NCBI GenBank assembly: GCA_021234155.1
Contig: JAJEKV010000003.1
Span: 18,582,386-18,646,385 of the forward strand
DNA: 64,000 nucleotides
Direction of reading: 5' to 3'
From: Isoetes taiwanensis
Lineage: Eukaryota; Streptophyta; Lycopodiopsida; Isoetales; Isoetaceae
A model generated the notes under the pieces. That model had not been told where the DNA came from. It searched no databases and saw only the letters and a program-made list of their open reading frames with translations. Shown here one piece after another: positions 45,048-56,356 of the stretch. Each line of letters opens with the position of its first letter. The stretch's first letter is position 1. The translations under genes and the position numbers were made by a program.

Positions 45048-45499
45048 GCATCTTAAATGATCCCTAAGCTCAAATCCGAAAGGGCCATGATCTTGGGCGG
45101 GGTAGTAGGACAACCTTGAGCCAGTAGTTCGGCTCAAGGAGGTAAGGGGGGTGGTCCCCTAAAACCACAAATTATTAACTAAACTAACGTAATGTGCTCC
45201 TTTTGCAGGCAAGTAGAAGGAGGACTTCAACGAGGAGCGCGTTACGAGAAGATAGGGGGAGCCATAATTAGATTATGAACCCTAATAACTCTTATAATAG
45301 TATTTTGAATTATTATAAGAAATAACGATGTTAAGGCTATATAATTTTGTATAAGTACAAATATGGCCTAAAATTTTGACTTGAACTAATAAAAAAAACT
45401 TGATTGTTAAGCTAAGCTAAAGGTTATGACATGTTGTTGTTTTGCAGGCATAAGGTAGGTTCGTCACCTTAGCGCAATGCCGAGGACAAACATTGTCCC

Positions 45500-45511
45500 T
45501 AGAGGGGAGAA
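45500..45511 (+). other. Inner element polypurine tract
   Basis: TAGAGGGGAGAA ends directly before the 3' LTR. Confidence 0.85.
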
Positions 45512-47158
45512 TGTGGCGGTCGGGGAATATACGCCATAAATACGTATATTCACGGATCCGATCACCATACAATCTATCTTCATAGCCTTGTATACCATAG
45601 ATTGTGGCACTAGGGGGCATGGCTAAGTTATTCTCATAGCTTAGCCAACCATAGGTTAAGCCATTATCCACGTGGCCTTAACCTATTGGGGCACCGCCAC
45701 ACAGGACTCACCCGATTGGTGCCACGTGGCATCCTAGGTGGACCTAACTTATATAGGCATAAACCCTAACCCTAGACCTCTTTTCCAGCCCTAGCACCCC
45801 GAGACTCACCTACTTGTTCGAAACCCCGTTTTGAACATGGCTCGTTAGGGCATAGGCTGGTGCAAAGAGCTCTGGCCAGGGGTAGACCCGATTCTTGGAG
45901 GAGGAACAACTGACTTGTGAGTCAAGACTATGGAGGCTTGGGATGCGGAGGGAGAGCATCAGGAAGCGGTATGTAGGATAGTAGTTGTGATAGCTCATCC
46001 GGAATTAGCAATCGGATGTGCTAGTATTTTGTATCTAGAGTAGAGCCATCCTAGAACCCATATTCAACATCTTGAACCCTAATCAAGGAACCCTAACTAT
46101 TAGTTAGTTGTATGATTAGGTTAAGATGTTCTTCTTATGATTATTCTCATGATGATTATGTGATGATGGTTGATCATGTTTGCTCCTCTTGTATTGGGAA
46201 GGGGGGTAGAGACCTAGAGCCATATGTAGTATGCTCCTAGAGTAGATCCCTTAGTTCCTATTAGTTGCGGCTGTGCATAGGAGCCCACCCGGGCTATGGA
46301 GGCTATGATATGACTCAAAGACTGGATAACGGGGCTAGAGGGAAAGTGGAGGGAGGATCCCTGCCGAGTGGGGGAGGGGGATCCCATAGTGGGCTAGGCT
46401 TATGGTCGGTCACCGTGTGGGGCGAGCATGGGTCCGACACCTCCCGGGGCAATGGTGTTGCCACCGGGCCTCCTCGAGAGCTGCAAGGGAGGGCTTGGCT
46501 CTCGTTTTGGGGGGTTCAGTCGGGTACGAATCGTGTGTCGCCACGATTCTCTAGCCGCCCACGGCACCTCTAGACCCTGGGAAGGGGAGATGCAACCCTT
46601 CCTGCCTCATCGGACCAGGGAGATGCAACTTTGGAGCGGTCTCGATGGGTGATGCCGCGGGATTGCGTGATCAGGAAGGCTAGAGAGTCCCTGTCGAGCC
46701 CGATCTAGCCCATCCGCAAAGTATGCATGTGGAGGGGCGGATGGAGTGGTCAACCCTAGCCATTGTTCTATGCCAGCCCCTCGCCATTGCCATGACTTCG
46801 GTCCCGCTTCTATCTTGAGGCCTAGCCGGTCAGTCACCCTCCTTACGAGTCTGAGCCGGGGTAGGAGCTCTCCTGTTTTATGGTTCGTGATTATCATCTA
46901 TGCATTGGTTTATGTGCAGTGCACTACCCTTCGAGGTAGTAGTTGTATATGTTGATGCTAGTTCTGACGTGTTATCGCTTCCGCTGTTATAGGAGCCCAT
47001 AGGGGACGGGCACGCAAGACACCTTCGTGTTCCCTTCCCGCACTAGGGTCACCTCAGAGTGCGGGATAGACGAAGGGCCCATGCGGTTGGCGAGCCGGAT
47101 GGGGGATTTCCTGCCGAGTGTACGGCCGGGCGCCGTATGTTTAGCAGGGAGCGTCACA
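45512..47158 (+). repeat. Inner element 3' LTR (1,647 bp)
   Basis: Starts TGTGGCGG and ends GCGTCACA. It aligns throughout with the 5' LTR and carries the same G-box, TATA and telo-box set. GTTTT follows at 47,159-47,163. Confidence 0.95.
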
Positions 47159-47163
47159 GTTTT

Positions 47164-47872
47164 CAAGGCTTGGTTAGTCCCAGTATATGACCTTGGGTTT
47201 CTACCCGTCATTGCCATAAAGGGGCTCATTTTGGTTCCTGTATGGTATGCATTAAGCGAACTCCACAAAGGGCAAATATTCCTCCCACTTGGACTGTTTT
47301 TCAAACACAGAACTTCTTAACATATCCTCTAGGATCATGTTAATTCGTTCGGTTTGTCCATCAATTTGAGGGTGGTTTCCACTATTCATACCGAGGCTTA
47401 CTCCCAGCCCTCTCATGAAATCTTTCCAAAAGTGCCCTGTGAACAATTTGGAGTCTCGATCGCCCACAATTCTTCGTGGCAGACCAAACATGGGGTACAC
47501 AACCCGTAGGTACTCCTTGGCCACATCCTGTCGAGTAGCATCACCCCGTAATGCTAAGAACTTTGCATACTTTGTCAAACAATCGACCATCACTAGCACT
47601 TGGGTGTGCTGTCGATTGGAACGTGGAAGTGCAACTATGAAATCCATACTTATGCATTCCCACCTTTCCAAAGGTATGGGCAACGGTTGTAATAATCCTG
47701 GCATTTTGTCATGATCCGTTTTTACCGCCTGACATACCGGGCATTGTGATACATAAGATTTTACATCTTGTTTCATACCAGGCCAAAAGAATTGTCTTTT
47801 AATCAATTCGTATGTCTTCCACTCCCCCCCCTCCCACCCCGTGCCCTGCTTGCGGGGTATTATGGAATTCAT
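47164..47872 (-). pseudogene. Outer element integrase, N-terminal and core part
   Basis: A minus-strand frame with KTYELIKRQFFWPGMKQDVK, CPVC of the zinc-binding domain, RWECISMDFIVALPR (first Asp), VGDRDSKLFTGHFW (second Asp) and QIDGQTERIN (Glu). The His pair HNTPQAGH lies in another frame because of a C-run shift near 47,825-47,840. The frame is cut at 47,163 by the inner element and continues at 33,971. Confidence 0.9.
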
Positions 47873-47991
47873 ACAGAATCTTCTTCCTAAGATTCTTTAC
47901 TAAGGGAACATAAATGCGTCCCTCATAGAACCATAAACCATCATTTTGCGTCCAGAGAGAACCTTCTCTTTTGGTTAGATCTTGATCCTTC

Positions 47992-48792
47992 TCATAGAAA
48001 TCCCTGATTTGTTGGAAGCGATCCTGGGCATTCTAGAGATGCCATTCCATTAATGTATTTTATTCTGGAAAGTGCATCTGCAACTGGGTTATCTTTCCCA
48101 GGGGTGTGTCGAATTTCAAAGTGAAACTCATATAAGAAATCTAACCAGCGCGCTTGTCTGGGACTTATTTCTGCTTGACTTTGCAGAAATTTCAATGGTT
48201 TATGATCAGTGAACACAATAAACTTGCGTGGCTCTTTATTGGTCCCTGACCTTAAGTAATGCCGCCAAGTTTTTAAGGCATGAACTATGGCCAACAACTC
48301 TTGTTCATATATGGCATAGTTCTTCTCTGCCGGATTTAATTTACGACTCTCATAAGCCACAACATGCCCTTGTTGCATTAGAACTGCTCCCAGAGCTTGT
48401 CCACATGCATCCGTATAAACTTCAAAGGGCAAATTTAAATCCGGAATTTGTAGAATTGGTTCACTTGAAAGTAAACCCTTGATTTGTTCAAAGGCTATCT
48501 TTTGTTCCTTTCCCCATACAAAGGGTTGCCCTTTCTTAAGTAGGTCTGTAAGGGGGGTAGCCACCTTTGAAAACTTTGGAATGAATTTCCTATAATAAGT
48601 GGCTAAGCCTAGAAAACTCCTTACATCCGGAACATCTATAAGTTCTGGCCATTCCTTTATGGCCCGTACTTTGTCTGGATCTGGGGCCAAACCCTTCTTC
48701 GAGACTATATGTCCGAGGTATGCTACTTCCTGTTTTAGGAATTCACATTTGGAGATTTTGGCATAAAGTTTGTGCTCCCGGAGCATCATCAA
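47992..48792 (-). pseudogene. Outer element RT thumb and RNase H
   Basis: An intact 266-codon frame: LYAKISKCEFLKQEVAYLGH, VRSFLGLATYYRKFIPKFSK, then RNase H with FEVYTDACGQALGAVLMQQ, YAIYEQELLAIVHALKTWRH, FTDHKPLKFL and TPGKDNPVADALSR. All RNase H catalytic acids appear present. Confidence 0.92.
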
Positions 48793-49900
48793 TACTTTTT
48801 TTCCAAGTGTTCCAAATGCTCCTCCTTACTCCTTGAGTAAATCAGGATATAATCCAGGAATATTTGGATAAATTTGTCTAAATACCCTTGAAAGACAGTA
48901 TTCACTATTCTATTCTATTCCTTGGTTGGTTTGAAAGGCCGTTTTGGGTTCATCTCCTTCCCTAATGCTAATTTGATGATATCCACTTCTGAGGTCGATC
49001 TTGGAGAAGTATTTTGCTCCCACTAGTCGATCCATGATATCATCAATTCTAGGCATGGGGTAGCGATCTTTAATAGTGGCTTTATTCAAAGCCCTATAAT
49101 CGATACACATGCGCATGTTCCCATCCTTTTTCTTTACAAGGATGACAGGCGCCCCAAATGGTGACTTGCTAGGCCTTATGAAACCTTTTTGGAGCAATTC
49201 TTGAATTTGTCTTTTGACTTCTTCTTGCTCCAGGGGGCTAAGTCTATATGGCGCCCTGGCCACTGGCTTAGTTCCTGGTTCCAAATCTATCTCATGGGAG
49301 ATTTCTCTTAATGGTACTCCTTCCGGGAGTTCTTCCGGGAACACATCCCTATATTCATTAAGCAAACTCTCAAGCTTATCATCCTTGTCCATAGCATTTA
49401 TTTGCTTTGAATCTATGGGGGAGTCAAGAACATAAACAAGATATTTTTCATTAATGTTGGAACGGAAACAACGTTTGGCTTGCATAGCCGTTATTAACTT
49501 GGGGGAAACTACATAAGGAGTACCCTGAAGGGTAATTTCCTTCCCTCCTTTAGAAATAACTAACAAGTGTTTTTTCCAATCAATAGGAGAATTAACCATT
49601 TGAAGCCATTTGATACCCAGTACCACATCAAATCTGGTCAGTTTTGCTAAGTCAAAACTCATTGTTTCCTCATAATCCCCAATGGTCAAGTGCACACCAG
49701 CCACCCCATGGCTCCAATGCTGAACCTGTTTCCCAGCTTCAGTCTCAATTTCGTATGGTGCCACTTGAACCAATTCCATGTTTAGTTCTTGTGCTAAGTC
49801 TACAGAAATGAAATTGTCAGTACTCTCAGAGTCAACAAGAACAATAACATTTCTATTATTTATTTTTTAAGTAAACGGATAACTTGCCCGGCAAAGTTAT
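48793..49900 (-). pseudogene. Outer element protease and RT fingers/palm
   Basis: The protease starts near 49,840 with [13 protein letters not shown], where the active-site DSG/DTG triad reads DSE. It is followed by [21 protein letters not shown] then reads [32 protein letters not shown] and [15 protein letters not shown]. About 20 family residues around the MPFG motif are missing near 48,905-48,935, and the catalytic box reads FLDYILIYS instead of FLDDILIYS. This RT cannot be active as read. Confidence 0.9.
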
Positions 49901-49999
49901 CTTCCTTACTTACCGAACTGGGCTCCCCCCCCCGAGCTATGGCGGAGAGTTGCTTGGTTCCTCCTTCAACCTGCTTTGTTGTAGTGGCCATCGCCTTCT

Positions 50000-51480
50000 T
50001 GTCCTTATGGGGTTTTGGGCAATCCCTGGCCATATGCCCTTTTGCGCCACAATTGTAGCAAGCAAACGGCTTAGTGGATTTCTTCCCTGAAGAGGCATCC
50101 CCTTTGCCTTTATCATTGCTTGGAGGGTTAACTTGGGCTACTCTAGCCCTTTAATTCAGCCCTCCTTGCTTATTTTCAAGTTTTCTTTGCTTCCATTCTT
50201 GGAAGCGACGAGCTTTCTTGCTCTCTTCCTCCCCCTCCTCCCTTGGGGAGCTTGCTAATGTGCGTACTAGGGACACGGCAGACTCAAAATCCCTTGGATT
50301 TACCTGCCTAATGTGTGCCCTAAGGCTACAATCGTTAAGCCCATCTTCAAAATAACTAACTTGCATCCGTGCTGGCATATCCTTAATCCTTGCAAATACA
50401 CCTCTCAAAGTGTTGATGTATTGCTGTAAGGTGCCTGTTTGTCGGATGCTTTTAAGCTGGATCAGCGCATGATGTTCATCATGGTGAGGGGCGTATTCTT
50501 GCTTAAAGAATTTGCAAAAGTCTGCCCAACTATTTATCTCCACTCATCTTCCCATGAGGATCCCCCACCAAGAAGCAGCAGCCCCTCGCAACTAGAGAGC
50601 AGCATGCAGCACCCTGGCTGCATCTCCCTTCTTAGTGGCTCGAAAATAAGTTTCCAACCAGTTAAGCCATTGAATGGCTTGTTCTGCTGACTCCGTGCCA
50701 CAGAATTCAGGATGATCTCTTTTTTCTAGCCCCTTAACCTCCTCAAGAGACAAGGCCGCTAGAACTTCTACTCCCTCAGTGGGATCATCCATTGTCCTAG
50801 TTCCAGCTCCTTGAGCTTGGCTAGTTTGGTTTGCAACAACAGTTGGGTTTACATGAGAAGGATTTGCTTGGGTTGAGACCCTTCCCCGGGCTCCCTGAGC
50901 CTGGTTAACTCGGGTTCCCTGAGCCTGGTTAGGTCCCCATTGGCATTGGTGGCCCCTGGGCCCCTTGCCAATAATCGGGCTATGGTGTCAAACAACTTCT
51001 TCTCTCTTTCTGCTGCATCATTAGCTTGCTTAGTTAACTGAAGTTGCAAACTCTTGAGCAATTGGTTAGTATGCGCTTGCTCAATTTTTGTTTCTGCCAC
51101 CTGCCCCATCAACTCACGGATTCTTGCTTTGGCATAATCCAATTCCCCTTGAAAGTTGAAGGGATCGGGGTCTTCTAATCCTTCCGGTGTGCATGGGGAA
51201 TCCTGGGCTGCAGGTTCTTCTTCTTGATCATGCACTTGCTGATTATCTAATCCTTCCTGACGGAATTTGGAGGTGAGCTCGTCTAATTCCCTCACCTTTT
51301 CTTCCGTAGGAGCAAGATCATCAAGAAGGTCTTCTCCTTCTTCTGGGATAAGGGAAGCCAGACCCATGAGAGGATCTGCTGCCATGATCTCGTTCTCCAT
51401 ATCAGCCCCAAACTCAGGCTCTGATACCAATGTAACAGTTCTTGGCTGCACCTGAGCCACAAGCCGCATCAATCACACCT
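50000..51480 (-). pseudogene. Outer element Gag
   Basis: Three minus-strand open pieces: an acidic coiled-coil-like N-terminal part (51,472-50,849, likely start MENEIMAADPLMGL because upstream residues lie in the LTR), then 50,792-50,592 with QAIQWLNWLETYFRATKKGD, then 50,543-50,151 with WADFCKFFKQEYAPHH and LNDCSLRAHIRQ (Retrotrans_gag). A zinc knuckle CYNCGAKGHMARDC follows near 50,055-50,014. Frame changes separate the pieces. Confidence 0.85.
51417..51430 (-). other. Outer element primer binding site (tRNA-iMet)
   Basis: The minus strand reads TTGGTATCAGAGCC immediately after the 5' LTR end. Confidence 0.93.
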
Positions 51481-52103
51481 TCCTCTGCTACCCTCGGAAT
51501 CCCTGATTCCCCCACGGTGTTGAGAGCCTTCCTAAGGCTCTGATACATGCAAGCAATCAGCAAAAGGGTTTCAGATTGGTTTATTGTGGCAAAACCGTGA
51601 TCAAGCCCCAAATCTGTCAGATCTTTTAGATAGATAGTATTTTAACGTCACGCCACTAGGCAGCATCCAACTGGACATGTGACCACACACCACACTACAT
51701 TGCTCGGTTGGGCCCTGCCCCCAACCACCTTACATTGCGTCTGTTAGGATTTGACCCCCAACAGTACCGAGTGCGATTCTGGGCGGTCTCGAACTCGAGA
51801 CCACATTGCTAAGGAACTAGTGTGTTACCACTAGACCAAACGCCTCCAAATGGCCTTTGGGTTGGTTCAACGGAAGGCCAACAGGCCGAAATGGAGAATC
51901 GAAATGCCTTGATTGGCCCCTCCAGGGCTTGAATCGATTGCCCAAAGGGCCAGGCCGTTGGCTGCCCTGCGCCATAGCCATCCTCGATGGCTTTTGATTA
52001 ACCCATCCAATGGGTTGTTGCCACCTCATCAGTTTTAAGAGGTTTTATTTCCATAGCTAATGTTATTTGGATTGCCCCCTTTTGACCCATTATGTTTATA
52101 ACA
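51431..52103 (-). repeat. Outer element 5' LTR (right), with an insertion
   Basis: 673 bp. Apart from 51,629-51,845 it matches the 453-bp 3' LTR closely. AATAG follows at 52,104-52,108. Confidence 0.93.
51629..51845 (-). mobile_element. Probable tRNA-derived SINE inside the outer 5' LTR
   Basis: A 217-bp insertion absent from the partner LTR. Read on the minus strand it begins GGCGTTTGGTCTAGTGGTAA, tRNA-like with a box A TGGTCTAGTGG, and about 35 bases later GAGTTCGAGACC resembles box B. The 3' end is AT-rich (TATCTATCTAAAAG) rather than a clean poly(A). About eight LTR bases at the site are missing and no target duplication is clear. It sits in the TATA box of this LTR. Confidence 0.6.
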
Positions 52104-52108
52104 AATAG

Positions 52109-54200
52109 CTTCTGATTTACTTGAGTAGTTGAAAATATTTGTTGAGCATAACCTTGAGATTTGGATTTATCTTTACAGCATTAACTTCAAATATGTCTTC
52201 TATGTTTATTCTAGATTTATGCCTCGAGATGTGACTTTGAAAAGTCACACTCTCAAATGTCCCATGTTATAAAATCAATGCAAAAAAGTTCAAAGAAAAA
52301 TATGAAAGTTTATGACCATAAAAAGTCAAGTTAGACTACTATCTGTCGTTCCACTGCAGACCATTATTGGTCCACAGGACTAGAAGTTTAAAAATTAATA
52401 GAGGCAACATCTTAATCAATTTTTATCCCAACTTTAGAATAGAGATTATGCGTACAGTTCTCTATAGGATAAAATTGGTTGGTTAGACGAGCTTGCATAA
52501 TTTGAGGGCAATGTTTAAGCACAAACAACTGTGAACTGGTATTATTATAGGGACAAAATGGATAGGGGTAGAGAGAGATATATGCTCTATACAATTGGTC
52601 TAGTTATGGACCATAAATGGTCCATGCTTAATTATATTTGTATCTTCCAAATAATATGTTATTTCAATATGAAAATTGAGAGTTATATTGCAAAGGAAGG
52701 CCCGCATTTATGAAAAATATAGTGTACATGAAAGATGACCTACATGTAACATTATCCTCCTAAAACTCCAATGCTGTGTGGCAGCAATAGATATACCAAT
52801 TTTATACTAGTAAGAAATAACTATGTTTCTCCATATTTTTTTGCAAGAAGGCCACACAACCTACATAGTGGACCTATATATATGTCCCTTGTCATATTAT
52901 TGAACCATTTGGAAGGCTTATTTGGAGAAATGTAGCGTGTTCTCTACAAAGCTGAGAAAGACGCATCAAAGGTCATGTGGTCTAATTATTGATTCTCATA
53001 GTTAAACTTCAAGATCTTCACTTTCATTCATCAATAAACATCATTAATTGTAAATGCTCAGTCTTCAGCCTATAATTTTGGAATTAACTCAAATTTTTAA
53101 CCTCTAATGTGTTAATCCTGTGGTTGTACATCATTTTTAGATCTAGTTAATTGCATGGTTAAGCCCTAATTACACTATATGCAAGTCTATCCCATTTCCC
53201 TGTGCCGTGTGCGTCATATCCCAGATACTTGTATTCTGTTGCTTCCTCCAATTCTGCCTCCATATACCTGAAGGTCATTGTCTGTCCATGTTACTGAAAA
53301 TGACTATTTTGGCTTTCACGAGGTTCAGGATTAACCCTGTTCTCTCGCAGAAGATTTCTAGAAGCCTTAATAACTTGCATGGAAAACATTAGTGGCTATA
53401 TATAGCCAAATGGCGATTTTTTAGGGGGTCTAAGCAATTTTTGCGGCGAATTTTATGAAGAGAGATTTCTTTTGAAAAAATAAAGAATAGCCATAGTTAA
53501 AACAAGTACTCCATTATTTTTTTGGGATTAGCCAAACTATTTTCCCCTTTTTTCTTAAAGAAAAAGGGATTAGCCTTTCTTTATATTATAATATTTATAT
53601 ATTAAATCATTAATAGCCAAACAAAAATGAATTCTTATTATAGACTTTTACACATCCCCACCTACCATCATCAGTGATAGTAGTTTTTTAAACTATAAAT
53701 TTCTATTATATATACCACATATATATCTTCAAAAAAGAACTGTAAGAGATGGCCAATATCCCTCTAGATGCCCGAGTTGGTTGCATAATATCTTCCTTCA
53801 AGGATTAGAGATAAGTGCAATTTGATCACCATGTCTACAAGGTGTCATTGCATTGAATGTAGTTCAGACTATGGATATATAAGCTATGTTGTGAGCTTCT
53901 GTTAAAAGTTTTTTAATATTATTGATGTTTGTTGATTGTTGATTATTATTTGTAATTGTAGTATAATTATCTAAAGCTACATAATTTAATTTACATTTTT
54001 TGCTTTTTCCAGTTAAAAAAATAGCCAAGTGAAAGTTTATAGTACATAATTCAAAAGTTTCGCCAAGTCCAAATATATATAAATGTAATAATAATAATAA
54101 CTTTAGCCAAATTTATATCATAAAATACGGTAAAATTTTGAAAAATAGCCAAACCATTTTTTATGAAAAAATATATAGTATGCTTAATTCTTTCCCTGGA
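52109..54200. other. AT-rich region, no gene recognised
   Basis: The right flank of the outer element. Low-complexity AT-rich sequence with the word TAGCCAAA recurring at 53,404, 53,528, 53,612, 54,106 and 54,147, mostly next to poly-T/poly-A. Short ORFs have no domain. Confidence 0.5.
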
Positions 54201-56208
54201 TGTGCATCCCCTTATTTTTTGTAGCCATCATGCTCAAGTCATCAGCATAGAGCATAATGGGTACTTTGGTCTCCTAGTGTTGGGGCGTCTGTATCCCCTT
54301 GTTGCTCTGCTATGCCATGGTTCTATTGTGATAGCAATAGAACCGACATTCCTTGGATGGGGGACGCCCTTCCTCGCCTCTCCTATTTATATGGCTTCAT
54401 TCTTCTTTTTCAGTCATCGGCGTTCTCTTGAGCTCCTTTTTCATTCTTTCTCTTTTGCCTCCACAAGTTTATCCTAGCAGTTTGGTTTCAATCATCTACC
54501 ATTTGAATGTCTTTTCTTTCTTGCAGATTTCCTTGCCTTTTTACCGACTCTGATTCAGCCATTGCTATCATTCGGATCTTGATAGAACGCTGGATAGACG
54601 ATTTTTCCAGGTTTCTTACACATGCAGCCCAGGTTTTGTATTTGAAGCAATGATTGATGCGGGCCAGGTTTTGTTATTGAATCAATGATTGTGGTCTCGA
54701 TTCATGTTTTCGATGAATTATTAGGTATTTTCTGGGTCTGTATTTGCCCGTTGGTGATAGTTACGGCTTTGATTCTTTTCGATTTCTCTGTAGTGCAGGA
54801 ATAACATAGATTAATTTTTTGCTTTCTCTGTCTGTCGGTGCTTGAATAGACGAGATAATATTAAGGCCTTCTATCTCTGCTTGCACCTTTTTGGTCGGTT
54901 TATTTTGTTGATTCTGTCGGTTGCACCATTCCATCAAATTTAAGGTCTGTATTGTTTGTTTCTGGTTTTTCTAACCCCACTTAGGATTACCAGCGCATAC
55001 TTGCATTGGTTTATATTCTGACCTTGTCGTTTAGCGTGTGGGGCTCCAAAGAGCACTGGTTTACTCACGAATACTTGGCTTGAATAGATTCGTCTTCACT
55101 GCATTCTTTTTGCTTGGATGTGCTGATTTGCTGGCTTTCCAGATGGGGATCTTGGTCGGGTCGTCCCGTAGATAAATATTGTGATATGGTAAGTATTGGG
55201 AGGGTTTGATCCTTGCAGATGTATGGCGGCTATGGTCAGACACAGGACACAATGAGGTTACGGTTTGGCTGCACAAGAACCAAACTAGTCTGGATGGTGC
55301 CGCTTGCTTTTGTGGTTGGCTGCATAAGCATGGAACTCATCCACAGTTTTCTTCTTCTATTTGTTACCTGTATTGATCGATTGATTGCATATGAACAGTG
55401 ATTTGATCATCCCCATTTGTGGTTATCCGATGGCAGGGCGCGGGTTTGATCCTACAGGTTTAGCTTGCACAAGGCCCTAGTCAGGGCTATGGTGTCTGCC
55501 GGATCTGCGTCATCACTGTTTTTATCATCACTTGAATCTGCAGCAGAGAAGGTCCGACCAGGTGGTTCCAATGCCGCCCAGTTCAACATCACAGTCTCGG
55601 ACAATCTTTATAAAAGTTTATCAGCTTCAACTTCAAATCGGGGCGACCTCTCCTAGATAAGTGGCTGTAAACCGAGTGTTGCTTCTGTTTTTTCTCTTGG
55701 CTTTGCCTTTTTCGATGTTTTCTTATTGGCTGCATTGCTTGGCTCTCCAATTGTGTCATTCTGTTCGTCTATGGCTTGCCTACTGGCTCTGTTGCATAGG
55801 ATCTTTCTATGGAGAGGCTTTTTGCAGACTTTAGTTGATATTTTGGTAGAGATGAAACCAGGTGCAGGTCGGCCAAACTCTGTTTGGGGTCACCAGAAGA
55901 TAGACTGGCGGCCCATTCATACAATTGGTTCTGATCAGGGTTTCATCTTGACATCTTGTCCACTGGCCTCTGTCTCATCTGCGTACATGGCAGACCCACG
56001 TGGCGACCATCCAGTGTGCATCCTGCATCCTCTAGGAGCAGGTCCGATGGCCGCCCATGCATCGTTGGTGAGCCCCAGTATTCGGGTGCTCACATTCTTG
56101 TTCCACAGTTTAATCCATTAGGGGTTAGGCCTATCTTAGACTTTGTTTATGGTTGTTGTTCATATATAATACTTGGTATGTGTTCAGTACTTATGTTGGT
56201 TGGGTATG

Positions 56209-56356
56209 TTAGCCAATTTTAGTTATGGTCAGGAGGGGCCTCAACGTATGGATTTTTTGAGTTGTCGTTTCAGCCCTTCCAATTAGCCAAATTTAGTTAT
56301 GGTCAGGAGGGGTCTCGACGTATGGATTTTTCGAGTTGTCGTTTCAGCCCTTTCGA
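56209..56356 (+). repeat. 74-bp tandem duplication
   Basis: 56,209-56,282 and 56,283-56,356 both read TTAGCCAA, then GTTATGGTCAGGAGGGG, CGTATGGATTTTT and GAGTTGTCGTTTCAGCCC, differing at a handful of bases. Confidence 0.9.

Larger units (their letters stand above)
33972..47158 (+). mobile_element. Inner Ty3/gypsy chromovirus carrying a histone H3-like ORF
   Basis: A complete 13,187-bp LTR retrotransposon: 5' LTR 33,972-35,593, initiator tRNA-Met primer site 35,595, H3-like ORF 36,163-37,263, second extra ORF 38,057-39,601, gag about 39,790-41,190, protease, RT, RNase H and integrase with chromodomain to 44,648, polypurine tract 45,500-45,511, 3' LTR 45,512-47,158, and a perfect 5-bp duplication. 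It is about twice the length of a simple gypsy element because of the 1.6-kb LTRs and the 4-kb accessory region between PBS and gag. The pol frames are peppered with 1-2 base shifts although the two LTRs are very similar. Confidence 0.95.
32696..52103 (-). mobile_element. Outer Ty3/gypsy LTR retrotransposon (chromovirus-like), minus strand
   Basis: Bounded by LTRs with TG...CA ends and the 5-bp duplication AATAG. Transcription order runs from right to left: 5' LTR 51,431-52,103, tRNA-Met primer site, gag, protease, RT, RNase H, integrase with chromodomain-like end, polypurine tract, 3' LTR 32,696-33,148. Without the nested inner element (13,187 bp plus 5 bp duplication) it is about 6.2 kb, normal for gypsy. 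Frameshifts, an RT deletion and changed catalytic residues show that this copy is dead. Confidence 0.95.

Noticed and set aside
51785-51845. Functional tRNA gene
   Set aside because: Box A and B resemble a tRNA but no cloverleaf with CCA-side pairing is evident and it is embedded in a longer LTR insertion; SINE fits better.
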